A stretch of DNA of 64,000 nucleotides. It comes from Proteiniphilum acetatigenes DSM 18083. Lineage in GTDB: Bacteria > Bacteroidota > Bacteroidia > Bacteroidales > Dysgonomonadaceae. The notes beneath the pieces are model-generated. The model worked only from the letters and a program-made list of their open reading frames with translations, did no database searches and had not been told where the DNA came from. The DNA is taken from NCBI RefSeq assembly GCF_000380985.1, contig NZ_KB905694.1, forward strand, positions 62,001 through 126,000, given 5' to 3'. Positions 45,952 to 55,570 of the stretch are shown here, piece by piece (the first letter of the stretch is position 1; every line of letters begins with the position of its first letter). A program made the position numbers and the translations under genes.

Positions 45952-46662
45952 ATGGGAAGAGCATTTGAATATAGAAAAGCGACCAAGCTGAAACGCTGGG
46001 GTAATATGGCCCGCGTATTCACGAAATTAGGGAAACAGATCACTATTGCCGTCCGTGAGGGTGGCCCTGATGCCGATACCAATCCGCGTTTACGTGTGCT
46101 TATACAGCAGGCAAAGAAAGAAAATATGCCGAAAGACAACGTGGAGCGTGCCATCAAAAAGGCGACCGACAAAGATCACTCCGATTATAAGGAAGTGGTA
46201 TATGAAGGATACGGGCCCTACGGCATCGCTATTGTGGTGGAAACTGCGACCGATAACCCCACACGTACCGTAGCGAATGTCCGCAGCTATTTCAACAAAC
46301 ATGGCGGCTCACTGGGAACTTCCGGTAGTCTGGAATTTTTATTCGATCATAAGTGTGTGTTCAAGATAGCTCCCAAAGAAGGTCTTTCATTGGAAGATCT
46401 GGAATTGGAACTGATCGATTACGGAGTAGATGAAGTAGAAGTGGAAGAGGATGATATCCTGCTCTATGGCGATTTCAAATCCTATTCCGATATTCAGAGC
46501 TATCTGGAAGAGAATGGTTTTGAGATCCATTCAGCCGAGTTCGAGCGTATTCCGCGCGACACCAAAGATCTCAACGAAGAGCAACGTGCTCAGATCGAAA
46601 AACTGCTGGAAAAATTTGAAGAGGACGAAGACGTCCAGAACGTCTTCCATAATATGGCATAG
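45952..46662 (+). CDS. YebC/PmpR-family transcription or translation factor
   Basis: 236 residues, normal length. It starts MGRAFEYRKATKLKRWGNMA and has IQQAKKENMPKDNVERAIKK, YEGYGPYGIAIVVETATDNP, GGSLGTSGSLEFLFDHKCVF, all family blocks. YebC proteins act as DNA-binding regulators or help translate proline-rich stretches. Single gene; tRNA-Glu follows convergently. Confidence 0.94.
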   Translation: MGRAFEYRKATKLKRWGNMARVFTKLGKQITIAVREGGPDADTNPRLRVLIQQAKKENMPKDNVERAIKKATDKDHSDYKEVVYEGYGPYGIAIVVETATDNPTRTVANVRSYFNKHGGSLGTSGSLEFLFDHKCVFKIAPKEGLSLEDLELELIDYGVDEVEVEEDDILLYGDFKSYSDIQSYLEENGFEIHSAEFERIPRDTKDLNEEQRAQIEKLLEKFEEDEDVQNVFHNMA

Positions 46663-46686
46663 GAATACAAACTGAGGTTAGTGAAG

Positions 46687-46758
46687 TAGCGCACAGCGGA
46701 ATCGAACCGCTATTCATTGCCTGAGAAACAATTTTCCTAACCGTTAGAAGAGTGCGCC
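46687..46758 (-). tRNA. tRNA-Glu (anticodon CTC)
   Basis: Read on the minus strand from 46758. Acceptor arm GGCGCAC pairs with GTGCGCT (G-U end pair). D-arm TTCT/GGAA has loop AACGGTTA. Anticodon stem ATTGT/GCAAT encloses loop TTCTCAG with anticodon CTC. T-arm AGCGG-TTCGATT-CCGCT is perfect. The discriminator base is A and CCA is not encoded. Confidence 0.9.
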
Positions 46759-46817
46759 GTCTTGACAATGACACAAAATTAGAAAAAAAGTTTATATGTC
46801 ATTCATTGGGCTGATTT

Positions 46818-47909
46818 TTATTTTCGTGCAAAATATTTGTCAAGCGCTTCTCTGGCTGCGATAAAGGAGCTTTTCCGGTTCCCAAGGACATCATCCTCCA
46901 GTTTTTGCAATAACCGGATAATCTCCGGATCGCGGTAGAAGCTGTTCCTCAACTGTTCATTGATGGTTTCGTACATCCAGTATTTCGCCTGTTGTTGCCG
47001 TTTACGCTCGAAATAACCGTTTTCTCTCACAAAATCGATATACTTGTGCACCATCTCCCATACTTCCACAATACCCAGGTTATAGTATCCGGAATAAGTC
47101 AGCACTTTGGGTAGCCACCCCGAATCCGGAAGTGGAAAAAGGTGCAGCGCATTGCTGAAATGACGCTGAGCCATCTTGGCTTTTTCAATATTGTCTCCAT
47201 CAGCTTTATTAATCACAATGCCGTCGGCCATCTCCATGATTCCCCGTTTGATGCCCTGTAACTCATCACCCGTACCGGCAAGCTGGATCAGTAAAAAGAA
47301 ATCCACCATGGAGTGGACTGCTGTCTCCGACTGCCCTACACCTACGGTTTCCACAAATACATAATCAAATCCGGCTGCTTCACAGAGGACAATCGTTTCG
47401 CGGGTCTTGCGCGCCACACCTCCCAATGATCCCGCTGAAGGAGAAGGGCGGATAAAGGCATTCTGCTCTAAAGAGAGTTTCTCCATCCTTGTCTTATCTC
47501 CCAGAATACTCCCTTTCGACCGCTCACTCGAAGGGTCAATAGCCAGTACCGCTAATTTATGTCCGTTTCGCAACAGATGCATCCCGAATGCATCAATAGA
47601 AGTACTTTTCCCGGCTCCGGGAACGCCCGTTATACCCACACGGATTGAATTACCGGCATAAGGGAGACACTGTTCAATAATAGCCTGCGCTTTCTCCTGA
47701 TGTTCGGGTCGTGAACTCTCCACCAGTGTCACAGCCTGACTGAGCACTACCCTGTTGCCTGACAAAATACCTTCTGCATATTCCGTCACAGAACGCTCAT
47801 GTTCTTTTGTCCTTTTCTGTAAATAAGGATTCACACTGGGCGGGCGGACAACACCTTTATTGACAATAAGTCCCTTATATCTCGGATCATTCTCGGGATG
47901 TTCCATCAT
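46818..47909 (-). CDS. meaB: Methylmalonyl-CoA mutase-associated GTPase MeaB
   Basis: 363 residues. Walker A GITGVPGAGKSTSIDAFG near residue 94. AVLAIDPSSERSKGSILGDK, TRMEKLSLEQNAFIRPSPSA and SLGGVARKTRETIVLCEAAG follow, then DYVFVETVGVGQSETAV and VINKADGDN (guanine recognition). It protects and loads the B12-dependent methylmalonyl-CoA mutase. The mutase genes are not in this window. Confidence 0.95.
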   Translation of the reverse strand: MMEHPENDPRYKGLIVNKGVVRPPSVNPYLQKRTKEHERSVTEYAEGILSGNRVVLSQAVTLVESSRPEHQEKAQAIIEQCLPYAGNSIRVGITGVPGAGKSTSIDAFGMHLLRNGHKLAVLAIDPSSERSKGSILGDKTRMEKLSLEQNAFIRPSPSAGSLGGVARKTRETIVLCEAAGFDYVFVETVGVGQSETAVHSMVDFFLLIQLAGTGDELQGIKRGIMEMADGIVINKADGDNIEKAKMAQRHFSNALHLFPLPDSGWLPKVLTYSGYYNLGIVEVWEMVHKYIDFVRENGYFERKRQQQAKYWMYETINEQLRNSFYRDPEIIRLLQKLEDDVLGNRKSSFIAAREALDKYFARK

Positions 47910-47987
47910 ATTGTAAGCAAATTAAAAAACCGAATGAACTCCTGCAAAGATAGCTCATTCGGCCTGTATTATCAATCGAAGCGGCAT

Positions 47988-48377
47988 TTATTGTTTGGGC
48001 GTTACGTTCCCTTTAATAGTGAGTACGTATACCGTATCGGGAACATTCGTGTACACTCTGATCGTTTTGTTAAATGTACCTGGACGACGTACGGTGGAAT
48101 AAGTGGCGGAAATGGTTCCCTTTTTACCCGGCAACACCGGCTCTTTTGTATAACTGGGAGTGGTACATCCGCACGATGCCGATACCCGTTGTATAATAAG
48201 AGGACTCTTGCCTGTATTGGTAAATTCAAACTGTGTGGAAACCGCGCCTATCTCTTCTTTGATAGTCCCGAAATTATGTTCTGTTCTCTTAAAATCCATT
48301 TCCGGTTTCTGCTGTGCAAAAGCCATGCCACTCACCAAAACGGCAAATAATACTATTAAACTTAACTTCTTCATCAT
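47988..48377 (-). CDS. DUF1573 exported protein
   Basis: 129 residues with signal peptide MMKKLSLIVLFAVLVSGMAFAQ. The Ig-like DUF1573 domain reads MDFKRTEHNFGTIKEEIGAV, FTNTGKSPLIIQRVSASCGC and TPSYTKEPVLPGKKGTISAT. The CGCT motif is the family hallmark. Periplasmic or surface role unknown. It stands alone with its own upstream gap. Confidence 0.92.
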   Translation of the reverse strand: MMKKLSLIVLFAVLVSGMAFAQQKPEMDFKRTEHNFGTIKEEIGAVSTQFEFTNTGKSPLIIQRVSASCGCTTPSYTKEPVLPGKKGTISATYSTVRRPGTFNKTIRVYTNVPDTVYVLTIKGNVTPKQ

Positions 48378-48513
48378 ATGATCATTTTATTTTTGTTTCG
48401 GTGTATGGAACCTTTATTCAAAATATATCAGTTTCATCACCCTCTTCATTTTGAGAATTGCAATTTTCTCAATATCTAAAGACACAAAAGTAACAAATTC
48501 GTTTAAAGCTTGT

Positions 48514-51500
48514 TTATTCTTTAACAATTATTCTTATTCCGGCAGTGTGTGAGGTAAATTCAGGGGCATACACACTCTGAATGGTAGTGATACCGTTGGA
48601 ATAGCTGCCTGGCCGGCTCACATACACCCCATACTCAAACAGATAGGTACCCCGAGGCAGGTTATCGAAATAGAAGCCGGTAGAGGCGTCTTTCGATGTC
48701 TGATAATAGGGAATCCCGTTCTGCCACCCCATAGCTGAAATCTGATTGACCGGCTCAAAAGCAGCTGCACGCATATCCTTAAGATGGACAAACTCCAGAT
48801 CGCGATCGCTCCGTACAGTCAGACGTACCACCACCTTATCTCCTACCTTCAATGGACTATCCTCTGTAATCTGTACCAATTGCGATCCGGATGCAGTAGT
48901 CTGCTCCACAAAAAGCTGCTTTTCTATGTCGAGAGAAGCATCGGTTTTTCCGATCTTGTCCATATCCTCGAAATATTGCCAGTAGAGTGCGCCCCACGCA
49001 GGAGTATTGCCCTGATGTGTAACCGTGACCTTACCCATTTCAGGAGTTATTTCAGTACGGCTCCACGACTCTTTGAAATAACCGCTTCCCAACTCTTTGT
49101 TCTCAGGTTCCACACGCAGTTTTCCCAGTGAAATGATTGTTTCTCCGCCGGTGGTGAACCAGTCACTTCCGCTGCTTAGTAAAGCATATATGGCATCTGC
49201 CGTAGCATGGGTTGTTTCCCACAACTGTGTCTGCTTTTGTTTCAGCAGCCATCGCTTCATCTCATCCATTTCCGCAGCCCTGGCTCCACCCGCACGGAAA
49301 GCGTCCATGATAAAGGTATGCACCGAAACGGCAGATTGCGACATAAATACCTGCGCACGATTATTGGCCCAATGCATACCCATCTCTTCCGAATGGGCGG
49401 CATGTTCACGGAAAGATTTCAATATACCATCTACAATACCTGTTTTTCCTTCCCGCTTCATCAACACGGCAATAAGCGAACGCTCATACAACCCGTATTG
49501 TGTCCAGTTCTTTTCAATGACAGAGAGATAAAAGTCGGTCATCTCTTTCCCTTCCTTGTCCAACGGATACGCGGTATAACCGGAGCGCACATAGAGATAC
49601 TCGAGATCGGTAACTGAAATAGTTTTAATACTTTTCCAGTCTTTGTTATACTTTTTCAGCGTCTCAAAACGACGTGCAGCCTCAGTATCAATATAGAACA
49701 CTGCTTTTTCCTGGATCGAAAGGATGTCGTCAGAGAATTCAACAGCCTTGAGTTCTTTTAACTGGTTAAATCCGTACAGGATATATTGCGTAATACTTAC
49801 GCTGGGATTAAAACCTTTGAACCAGCTCCAGCCGCCCTGATTGGTTTGTAGGTCCTGCAGCTTGCCAATAGCCGTGGTGGTAAGGTTGCGGCTGCGGTTC
49901 AGGTCGAACAACAACGACAACCTCTCTTTTTGTTCTGCCTCATTGTTGGCTTCCAGCACCCATGGAGTCTCTTCCAGTAACACGCTCTTCAGTTCCTGAT
50001 TCTTTTCAAGGTTTGAGAGGAAAGTTTCTTTATTGCCTCCTTGCTTCTTCCATGCTTCTACCATTGCTTTCACTTTCGGAAATGCCTCTCCGATATGTGT
50101 ACCCAATGAATTGGCATAATAGGAGGCAAACCATGAAACCGCATTGTCGCTCTCCGGTTCTCCCAATACAGGCAAAGCCTGTACCGCATACCAGGCGGGA
50201 TTGGAGGCAAACTCAAGCGTCAACCGGTAATCCTGTATGGTTTGTGACGACCTGTTGACCAGCCTGTCCATGGTGAACTCTTTCGTCTGCTCCCCGCTCA
50301 GGTCCATCCGCATGCTTTCGGTCACAAGCATCCGGTTGGGAAGCACTGCCAACGCATGTTGCTCACCGTCGCTAAACTGTTCGCTCCGGGCTACGACCCG
50401 GACACCGAGGATATCGATATCGTTCGGCACATCAAAAGTCCACCAAGCATCGGAGGAAGCGCCTTGCTGTAATGAGAATGTCTGCTCACGGTTTTCAAAC
50501 GATATATTATTAATGATCTCTTCGGTGACAGGATCAAAGAATTCGAGCTTCACACTACCGCTGATCGCATCCTCCGAAAGGTTGGATATTTTGGTAGAAA
50601 TAGCCGTCTTGTCGCCGTGACGAAGGAACCGCGGCATATTGGGCGTCACCATCAGCTCTTTTTGCGACACGGTAAAAGCTTCGGCCTTACCTGTATTCAA
50701 TTTCTTATCATGCGCCAGCACGCGGAAACGCCACCGGGTATTGCTCTCGGGGACTGTAAAGGCAATCTGTGTCTCACCTTTTCCATTGGTTCTGAGATGG
50801 GGGAAAAAGAAAGCGGTCTCGTTGAAATTACGCCGTACCTGAGGGGCTTCGTTTTCTTGCCCGAACTGTTCGGAGGCAGGTGCCGGGGGAGGGGGCGGAA
50901 CTCCTTCGCGACCGGTAATCTCGATTTCTTCCGCCATTGCCATATCCGAAGATTGGCCGGCAAGATCCTCCACTACGATAATTTCCTCCGGACCAGCATA
51001 CATCTGCACTTGTGCACTGCCTGCTTTGGCACTTCTCAGCATCATCCTGCCGGAATAGAACAGAGAATAGCCGAACCAATTAAAACGGTCGAACTCAAAA
51101 GGAGCCACGTTCTTCCACTGCACAGGCAGGGTGCTAACAGCTCTTGCTGGATAGAACGACTGATCGCTTGCCAGTCCCATCCTTGAAAAATACCGTGTAA
51201 CCGAAAAGGCAGACAAGTCCCAACTTTGTGATGGATAAATATTATCGAGTGAGAAGTCGTACATCGATGCCAGTACCTCTGCCTGTACAGGGCTACCATC
51301 CGCACCGGCCACCGTGACCCGCCACTCTTCTTCCGCGCCGGGGCGGATCCTGTCACGGAATACATCCAGTGTCACCTTCAGTTCCTTCTTCTCCTTTTCG
51401 GGAAGGAGATCCACCCTATGGTTATAAAACTTCTCCCCTTTCACATAGGTAAGCATCAGGGTAACACCTTCCTCATATTGGTCTTTATACGGAAGGGAGA

Positions 51501-54417
51501 AGAGCCGGTTTTCATTGTCCAACGCGATCCATTTCCGCTCCAGCAGATTATTTTCCTGCCATAATTCATACAAAACATGTACTTTTTCAGACACTCCCAG
51601 AATCACTTCCGCATTTTTACCGGGCGAGAAGCGGGTGTCTTTTTGGATGAACCATTCGTTGGTTTTCACAGGGGGACGTTTATCAGAATATGAAAAGAGT
51701 ATGATATCTTTCTCTGTTTCAATGGGATTTCCCCTGTCGTCTTTCGATTGTAGTTTTACTTTATATTTTCCCGATGGTAAACCGGCCAGTTGTTTTTTCA
51801 GTTCCGGCTGCTCACCTGTTTTAAATTCTCCCTCGGCAGCCAGCTGACGGATGGAGTCGTTCTCCTGCAGGGAAAAGATCTGATAGGTTCCGACGGCATT
51901 CACATCATTACCGTCCAGATTTTTGGCTGAGACAACAATCGTCTCATCACTTTCCTTTACCCATCGGTCTGGCATTTCAAGAGAAAGCAACATAGAGATA
52001 TCTCCCACCGTCACGGTATAAGAGGCTGTCTGTGTTTCGCCGTTGATATCGGTTACCGTAGCTTGCACCACAAACGAATAAACTGCTTTGGAAGAGTGTT
52101 GACTATCCGGCTTTTCTGGCGTAAAATTAATCTCGAAACCACCATCCTCACCAGTTGTCACACTTCCGGCAAGATAATGCTCATTGGTTCCACCCCATAT
52201 CCGCCACCACATCTGCATGCGCGTAATATGATATTCCACATTCGCCTGTTGCAGGCTGATACCTGAAAAGCTTTCCGCTTTCCCTTTGAGTGTGATCTCC
52301 TCACCAAATTTATATGTTTTTTCTATCTTGTCGAATGTTACTTCAAATGTGGGGCGTTTGTATTCCTCTACCCTAAAGCCCACACTTCCCTGCCCGGTTC
52401 CTATGGTAAAGTGACCCGGCAAAACACCCTGCGGTAGCACAAACTCACCCGCTACGGAGCCAAACTCATTGGTCGTTATCGTCTGCTTCGAGATCTCCCG
52501 GTGATTGGCATCCCTCAACACCAACTCAAGGGATTTTCCGGCAATAACAGACTGCTTCCCGGCATTCGAACGAACCTGAATTGCCTTAAAATAAACCGTC
52601 TGTCCGGGCCGATACAAACTCCGATCGGTGAAGATATTTGTCATTTCCCCTGATTCACTTTTCCGGTCGGAGTAACTATAATAAGCAGAAGGCAAACTAC
52701 TTAACATTGAACCCCTATCGTTTTCCGAGACAGCATGATAAAAGACATCGTTATTCGGGATTTTTTTATCATACACAGCCAGTCCGTACTCATTGGTGGT
52801 GAGCGACTGATCCCGGGTAAGCCGCGAATTGTTCCAGTTGCCCGGCAGTTTATAAATATTGACTTTGGCATTGGGAACAAGTGCACCGGTAGTTCTGTCC
52901 ACCACAAAGAAGTCATATCGGTTATCGGACGATCTCCGGGCAAAAACACCCATATCAGAGACCGAAAAATAATACTCGGCCCCACTGTTATCATTGGTTT
53001 CAGGTGAAGAGCTAAAAGTCAACATATAGGTACCGAAGCCTTCAGGATTGATCGTGAACGATGTTTCTCCATGCCAATATTCCGGTGCATCGGGCAGGGA
53101 TATGGGAATTTCCCCAATCAAGACACGCATTTCAGCTATTCCATTTCGCACTTTCGACTTTTCTTCCAACACCTCCAGAGGTGAGTTGATACGATAAAGT
53201 TTGGCAGTCAGGGACTGAACATTTCTGAAATTCACTTTCAGCTCTTTTCTTCCTTCTTTTGGGAAAGTATTTGCTCCGGTGACGGTAAAAGACGGTTGTA
53301 TAAGTCGCGATAACCTGTTCTGAAGTATCGAGATACGTTCATATTTTGGAAAAGCAGTAATAGATTTTTTCAGCAATTGATACATCTCTCCTGTTTTCTC
53401 TTTCTTCTGAATTGTATCTTCGTCGTTGATCAAACCAATTTCCCGAAGATAAAAATCACAGAGTTTATCGATGATCTCTACACTGAACTCCTCTCCTTCC
53501 CATTCCTTCAAAAGTGTCTCCAACGACAGTAAAGCATGTGCCTCATAGGCATTATTCAATCGCCCCAAATAGTCGAGCTTATCAAGTTCGGTCAGCAAAA
53601 CAGATTGACGCATTCCTCTGCCAAGTAACGACGTTAAGTACTTTTTGTAATTTTCAAGCACCCACACCCCATATTCCCCCGGCTGGGGATCGAATGACAA
53701 ATTCACAAATTTATCTGCCGTTGCAAACAACGATTCCTGAGAGATATTTTTCTTTGCCAGCAGACGACTCAGGTCTTCATCCTGGTCGATTTGCCCGGAC
53801 AACTCTATGGTACGCCGTTCCAGAAAGTCGTACATAGAGGGATAAAACCTTCGCGAATCCTTGCCCAATTCCACTACGGCTGCATAAGATTCCACTTTTA
53901 CCTTCACTAGCTCCTCCTCCGGAGCAACAGAAGCATTCAGATGCTCCACTACTTTATTAAAGAAGATGTTACGCGTCCACTCCTTCATATCGGCAGGTAC
54001 AAAATCTCCTAACTCGGTACGCTGATCAATATTCCACCGGTCTTTCTGATAGTATTGCAGGTATAACTCTCCCAGCATGGAATGCAAGACCGATTGTTCC
54101 ACTACATCACTGCTTTTCTCCAACATTTCATTCAGATTCCGGAAGATAAGCGTATCGTTTTGTGCATCCAGTGCCAGGTCATATTTCCCCTGATGGATCA
54201 AAGCCTTGATGACCTGGGGACTGTTTTTATCCTCTATCGCCTTGCGTAAAATGTTGCTTACAGCTTCTGAAGCCGATTGGGGAAGTGACTTCTGTTCGAA
54301 TTCAGCCACCTTTGCCCACTCATTTGCATAATAGTCTTTGTTCATCGGTCGGTTATTCTGGGAAAATACTCCTGAAGCAAATGCCAGAAGGAGCAGTGTG
54401 AGGTAAATTTTATTCAT
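48514..54417 (-). CDS. Alpha-2-macroglobulin family protein (large periplasmic, no thioester)
   Basis: 1,967 residues with signal peptide MNKIYLTLLLLAFASGVFSQ. The first 400 residues are helical. MG domains follow, with the MG2 marker TNIFTDRSLYRPGQTVYFKA and PTFEVTFDKIEKTYKFGEEI. A proline-rich linker (GREGVPPPPPAPASEQ) precedes the A2M domain (ETAFFFPHLRTNGKGETQIA, NTRWRFRVLAHDKKLNTGKA). The thioester domain region (GEPESDNAVSWFASYYANSL, NQGGWSWFKGF) lacks the CxEQ motif of trapping macroglobulins. It is probably a protease-related or structural cell-envelope protein. The largest gene here, transcribed alone. Confidence 0.92.
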   Translation of the reverse strand: MNKIYLTLLLLAFASGVFSQNNRPMNKDYYANEWAKVAEFEQKSLPQSASEAVSNILRKAIEDKNSPQVIKALIHQGKYDLALDAQNDTLIFRNLNEMLEKSSDVVEQSVLHSMLGELYLQYYQKDRWNIDQRTELGDFVPADMKEWTRNIFFNKVVEHLNASVAPEEELVKVKVESYAAVVELGKDSRRFYPSMYDFLERRTIELSGQIDQDEDLSRLLAKKNISQESLFATADKFVNLSFDPQPGEYGVWVLENYKKYLTSLLGRGMRQSVLLTELDKLDYLGRLNNAYEAHALLSLETLLKEWEGEEFSVEIIDKLCDFYLREIGLINDEDTIQKKEKTGEMYQLLKKSITAFPKYERISILQNRLSRLIQPSFTVTGANTFPKEGRKELKVNFRNVQSLTAKLYRINSPLEVLEEKSKVRNGIAEMRVLIGEIPISLPDAPEYWHGETSFTINPEGFGTYMLTFSSSPETNDNSGAEYYFSVSDMGVFARRSSDNRYDFFVVDRTTGALVPNAKVNIYKLPGNWNNSRLTRDQSLTTNEYGLAVYDKKIPNNDVFYHAVSENDRGSMLSSLPSAYYSYSDRKSESGEMTNIFTDRSLYRPGQTVYFKAIQVRSNAGKQSVIAGKSLELVLRDANHREISKQTITTNEFGSVAGEFVLPQGVLPGHFTIGTGQGSVGFRVEEYKRPTFEVTFDKIEKTYKFGEEITLKGKAESFSGISLQQANVEYHITRMQMWWRIWGGTNEHYLAGSVTTGEDGGFEINFTPEKPDSQHSSKAVYSFVVQATVTDINGETQTASYTVTVGDISMLLSLEMPDRWVKESDETIVVSAKNLDGNDVNAVGTYQIFSLQENDSIRQLAAEGEFKTGEQPELKKQLAGLPSGKYKVKLQSKDDRGNPIETEKDIILFSYSDKRPPVKTNEWFIQKDTRFSPGKNAEVILGVSEKVHVLYELWQENNLLERKWIALDNENRLFSLPYKDQYEEGVTLMLTYVKGEKFYNHRVDLLPEKEKKELKVTLDVFRDRIRPGAEEEWRVTVAGADGSPVQAEVLASMYDFSLDNIYPSQSWDLSAFSVTRYFSRMGLASDQSFYPARAVSTLPVQWKNVAPFEFDRFNWFGYSLFYSGRMMLRSAKAGSAQVQMYAGPEEIIVVEDLAGQSSDMAMAEEIEITGREGVPPPPPAPASEQFGQENEAPQVRRNFNETAFFFPHLRTNGKGETQIAFTVPESNTRWRFRVLAHDKKLNTGKAEAFTVSQKELMVTPNMPRFLRHGDKTAISTKISNLSEDAISGSVKLEFFDPVTEEIINNISFENREQTFSLQQGASSDAWWTFDVPNDIDILGVRVVARSEQFSDGEQHALAVLPNRMLVTESMRMDLSGEQTKEFTMDRLVNRSSQTIQDYRLTLEFASNPAWYAVQALPVLGEPESDNAVSWFASYYANSLGTHIGEAFPKVKAMVEAWKKQGGNKETFLSNLEKNQELKSVLLEETPWVLEANNEAEQKERLSLLFDLNRSRNLTTTAIGKLQDLQTNQGGWSWFKGFNPSVSITQYILYGFNQLKELKAVEFSDDILSIQEKAVFYIDTEAARRFETLKKYNKDWKSIKTISVTDLEYLYVRSGYTAYPLDKEGKEMTDFYLSVIEKNWTQYGLYERSLIAVLMKREGKTGIVDGILKSFREHAAHSEEMGMHWANNRAQVFMSQSAVSVHTFIMDAFRAGGARAAEMDEMKRWLLKQKQTQLWETTHATADAIYALLSSGSDWFTTGGETIISLGKLRVEPENKELGSGYFKESWSRTEITPEMGKVTVTHQGNTPAWGALYWQYFEDMDKIGKTDASLDIEKQLFVEQTTASGSQLVQITEDSPLKVGDKVVVRLTVRSDRDLEFVHLKDMRAAAFEPVNQISAMGWQNGIPYYQTSKDASTGFYFDNLPRGTYLFEYGVYVSRPGSYSNGITTIQSVYAPEFTSHTAGIRIIVKE

Positions 54418-54546
54418 AGGGGTGTTGTTTGCGAATAATTTGCACTATCCATTTAACAATTTCAGATACTTTTTGTTTTGATTAAAAAAGGAATAGAACA
54501 GGAGGAAACAGGATAATACAGGGGAGCTATTTTCAAAATCAAAAAA

Positions 54547-54590
54547 ACCGGTATCTTCTTTCGTAGCATGCATTGAAAGAAGATACCGGT
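54547..54590 (-). terminator. Rho-independent terminator of the Ig-like lipoprotein gene
   Basis: ACCGGTATCTTCTTTC and GAAAGAAGATACCGGT are exact 16-bp inverted copies around a 12-nt loop. On the minus strand a run of seven T follows. Confidence 0.85.
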
Positions 54591-54613
54591 AAAGTAAAAA
54601 ACAAACTTTTTTA

Positions 54614-55357
54614 TTATTCTGTTTCCACCGTCAACGGAGCTACACAGAGTCCTGTTTTACCATCTGCCGTAAAGGCAATCCAGTAAGTATCCGGAGTTCC
54701 TTCTTCTCCATCGGCAGGTTGAGCTTGTACAAGCCTCCACGAAGTTACATTATAGTCGGTACTTTCCCCTTCAACGGTTACCGTCAGTTCTCCCGCAACA
54801 ACCACTGATTCTCTTACAGAAGCAGTCTCTTCTTCATCGGCATCGCCTCCGATTCTATCTTCAGGGTCATTCAATGCCAATACCAATGATTCATCTCCCT
54901 CTTCATTTGTCCATGAAAAAGTGACGATCTTATCTTCGGACTTAGTCAGTGTAAAGGTACCCTCATCCGTACCTGCAATCTTCTCATACGTATCCCATTT
55001 GATACGTACGGTGGCATCATCTTTTTCATCCTCAAAAGGATCTTCTTTCACAGCAACGGTTATGGTAGCTTCCGAACCCTCTTTATCGGTTACCTTGATG
55101 GTAGTATTACCTTCTTTCAACCCTTTGATGGTTACATCACTACCATCCACCGCTACTTCGGCTACCGTCTCATCAGCCGCAGTCGCTTCATAAGGAGCTA
55201 CCCCGCCACTTACTTTTACCGCAGTTTCCTCGCCGATAATCAGCTCAGCGTTATTTTTGTCCAGAGTCAATCCTCTGTTATTATCATCTTTTTCACATGA
55301 AACGAAAAATGCTCCTGACAGTATCAGGCTCAATACATAAATAGAAATCTTTTTCAT
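54614..55357 (-). CDS. Acidic Ig-like (BIG2-type) lipoprotein
   Basis: 247 residues. Lipoprotein signal MKKISIYVLSLILSGAFFVSC. Residues about 30-105 form a BIG2-like domain (LTLDKNNAELIIGEETAVKV, GLKEGNTTIKVTDKEGSEAT). The remaining half is very acidic (EDEKDDATVRIKWDTYEKIA, GDADEEETASVRESVVV) and I do not recognise it. A surface or outer-membrane role is likely. Good terminator downstream. Confidence 0.8.
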   Translation of the reverse strand: MKKISIYVLSLILSGAFFVSCEKDDNNRGLTLDKNNAELIIGEETAVKVSGGVAPYEATAADETVAEVAVDGSDVTIKGLKEGNTTIKVTDKEGSEATITVAVKEDPFEDEKDDATVRIKWDTYEKIAGTDEGTFTLTKSEDKIVTFSWTNEEGDESLVLALNDPEDRIGGDADEEETASVRESVVVAGELTVTVEGESTDYNVTSWRLVQAQPADGEEGTPDTYWIAFTADGKTGLCVAPLTVETE

Positions 55358-55570
55358 AATAACTCTCTTTTTTTAATAGTTAAAAAATAGTATAATCTGT
55401 GTGGTTGAGATCTCGTAGACACATAAGACAGATGAGTAAAAAAGCGAAACGCTGCATGAAAACCCTGTTTTTAACTATGATTAATATATTTACAACACTC
55501 ATTAACAGCAAAAAAACTCCGCCACCCACCCATAACAATTTAACTATCAATACATAAAGTTAAAATAAAA

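Noticed and set aside
50617-51186. Long plus-strand open frames inside the macroglobulin gene
   Set aside because: They are antisense to a well-supported 5.9-kb gene, without domain motifs or start signals.
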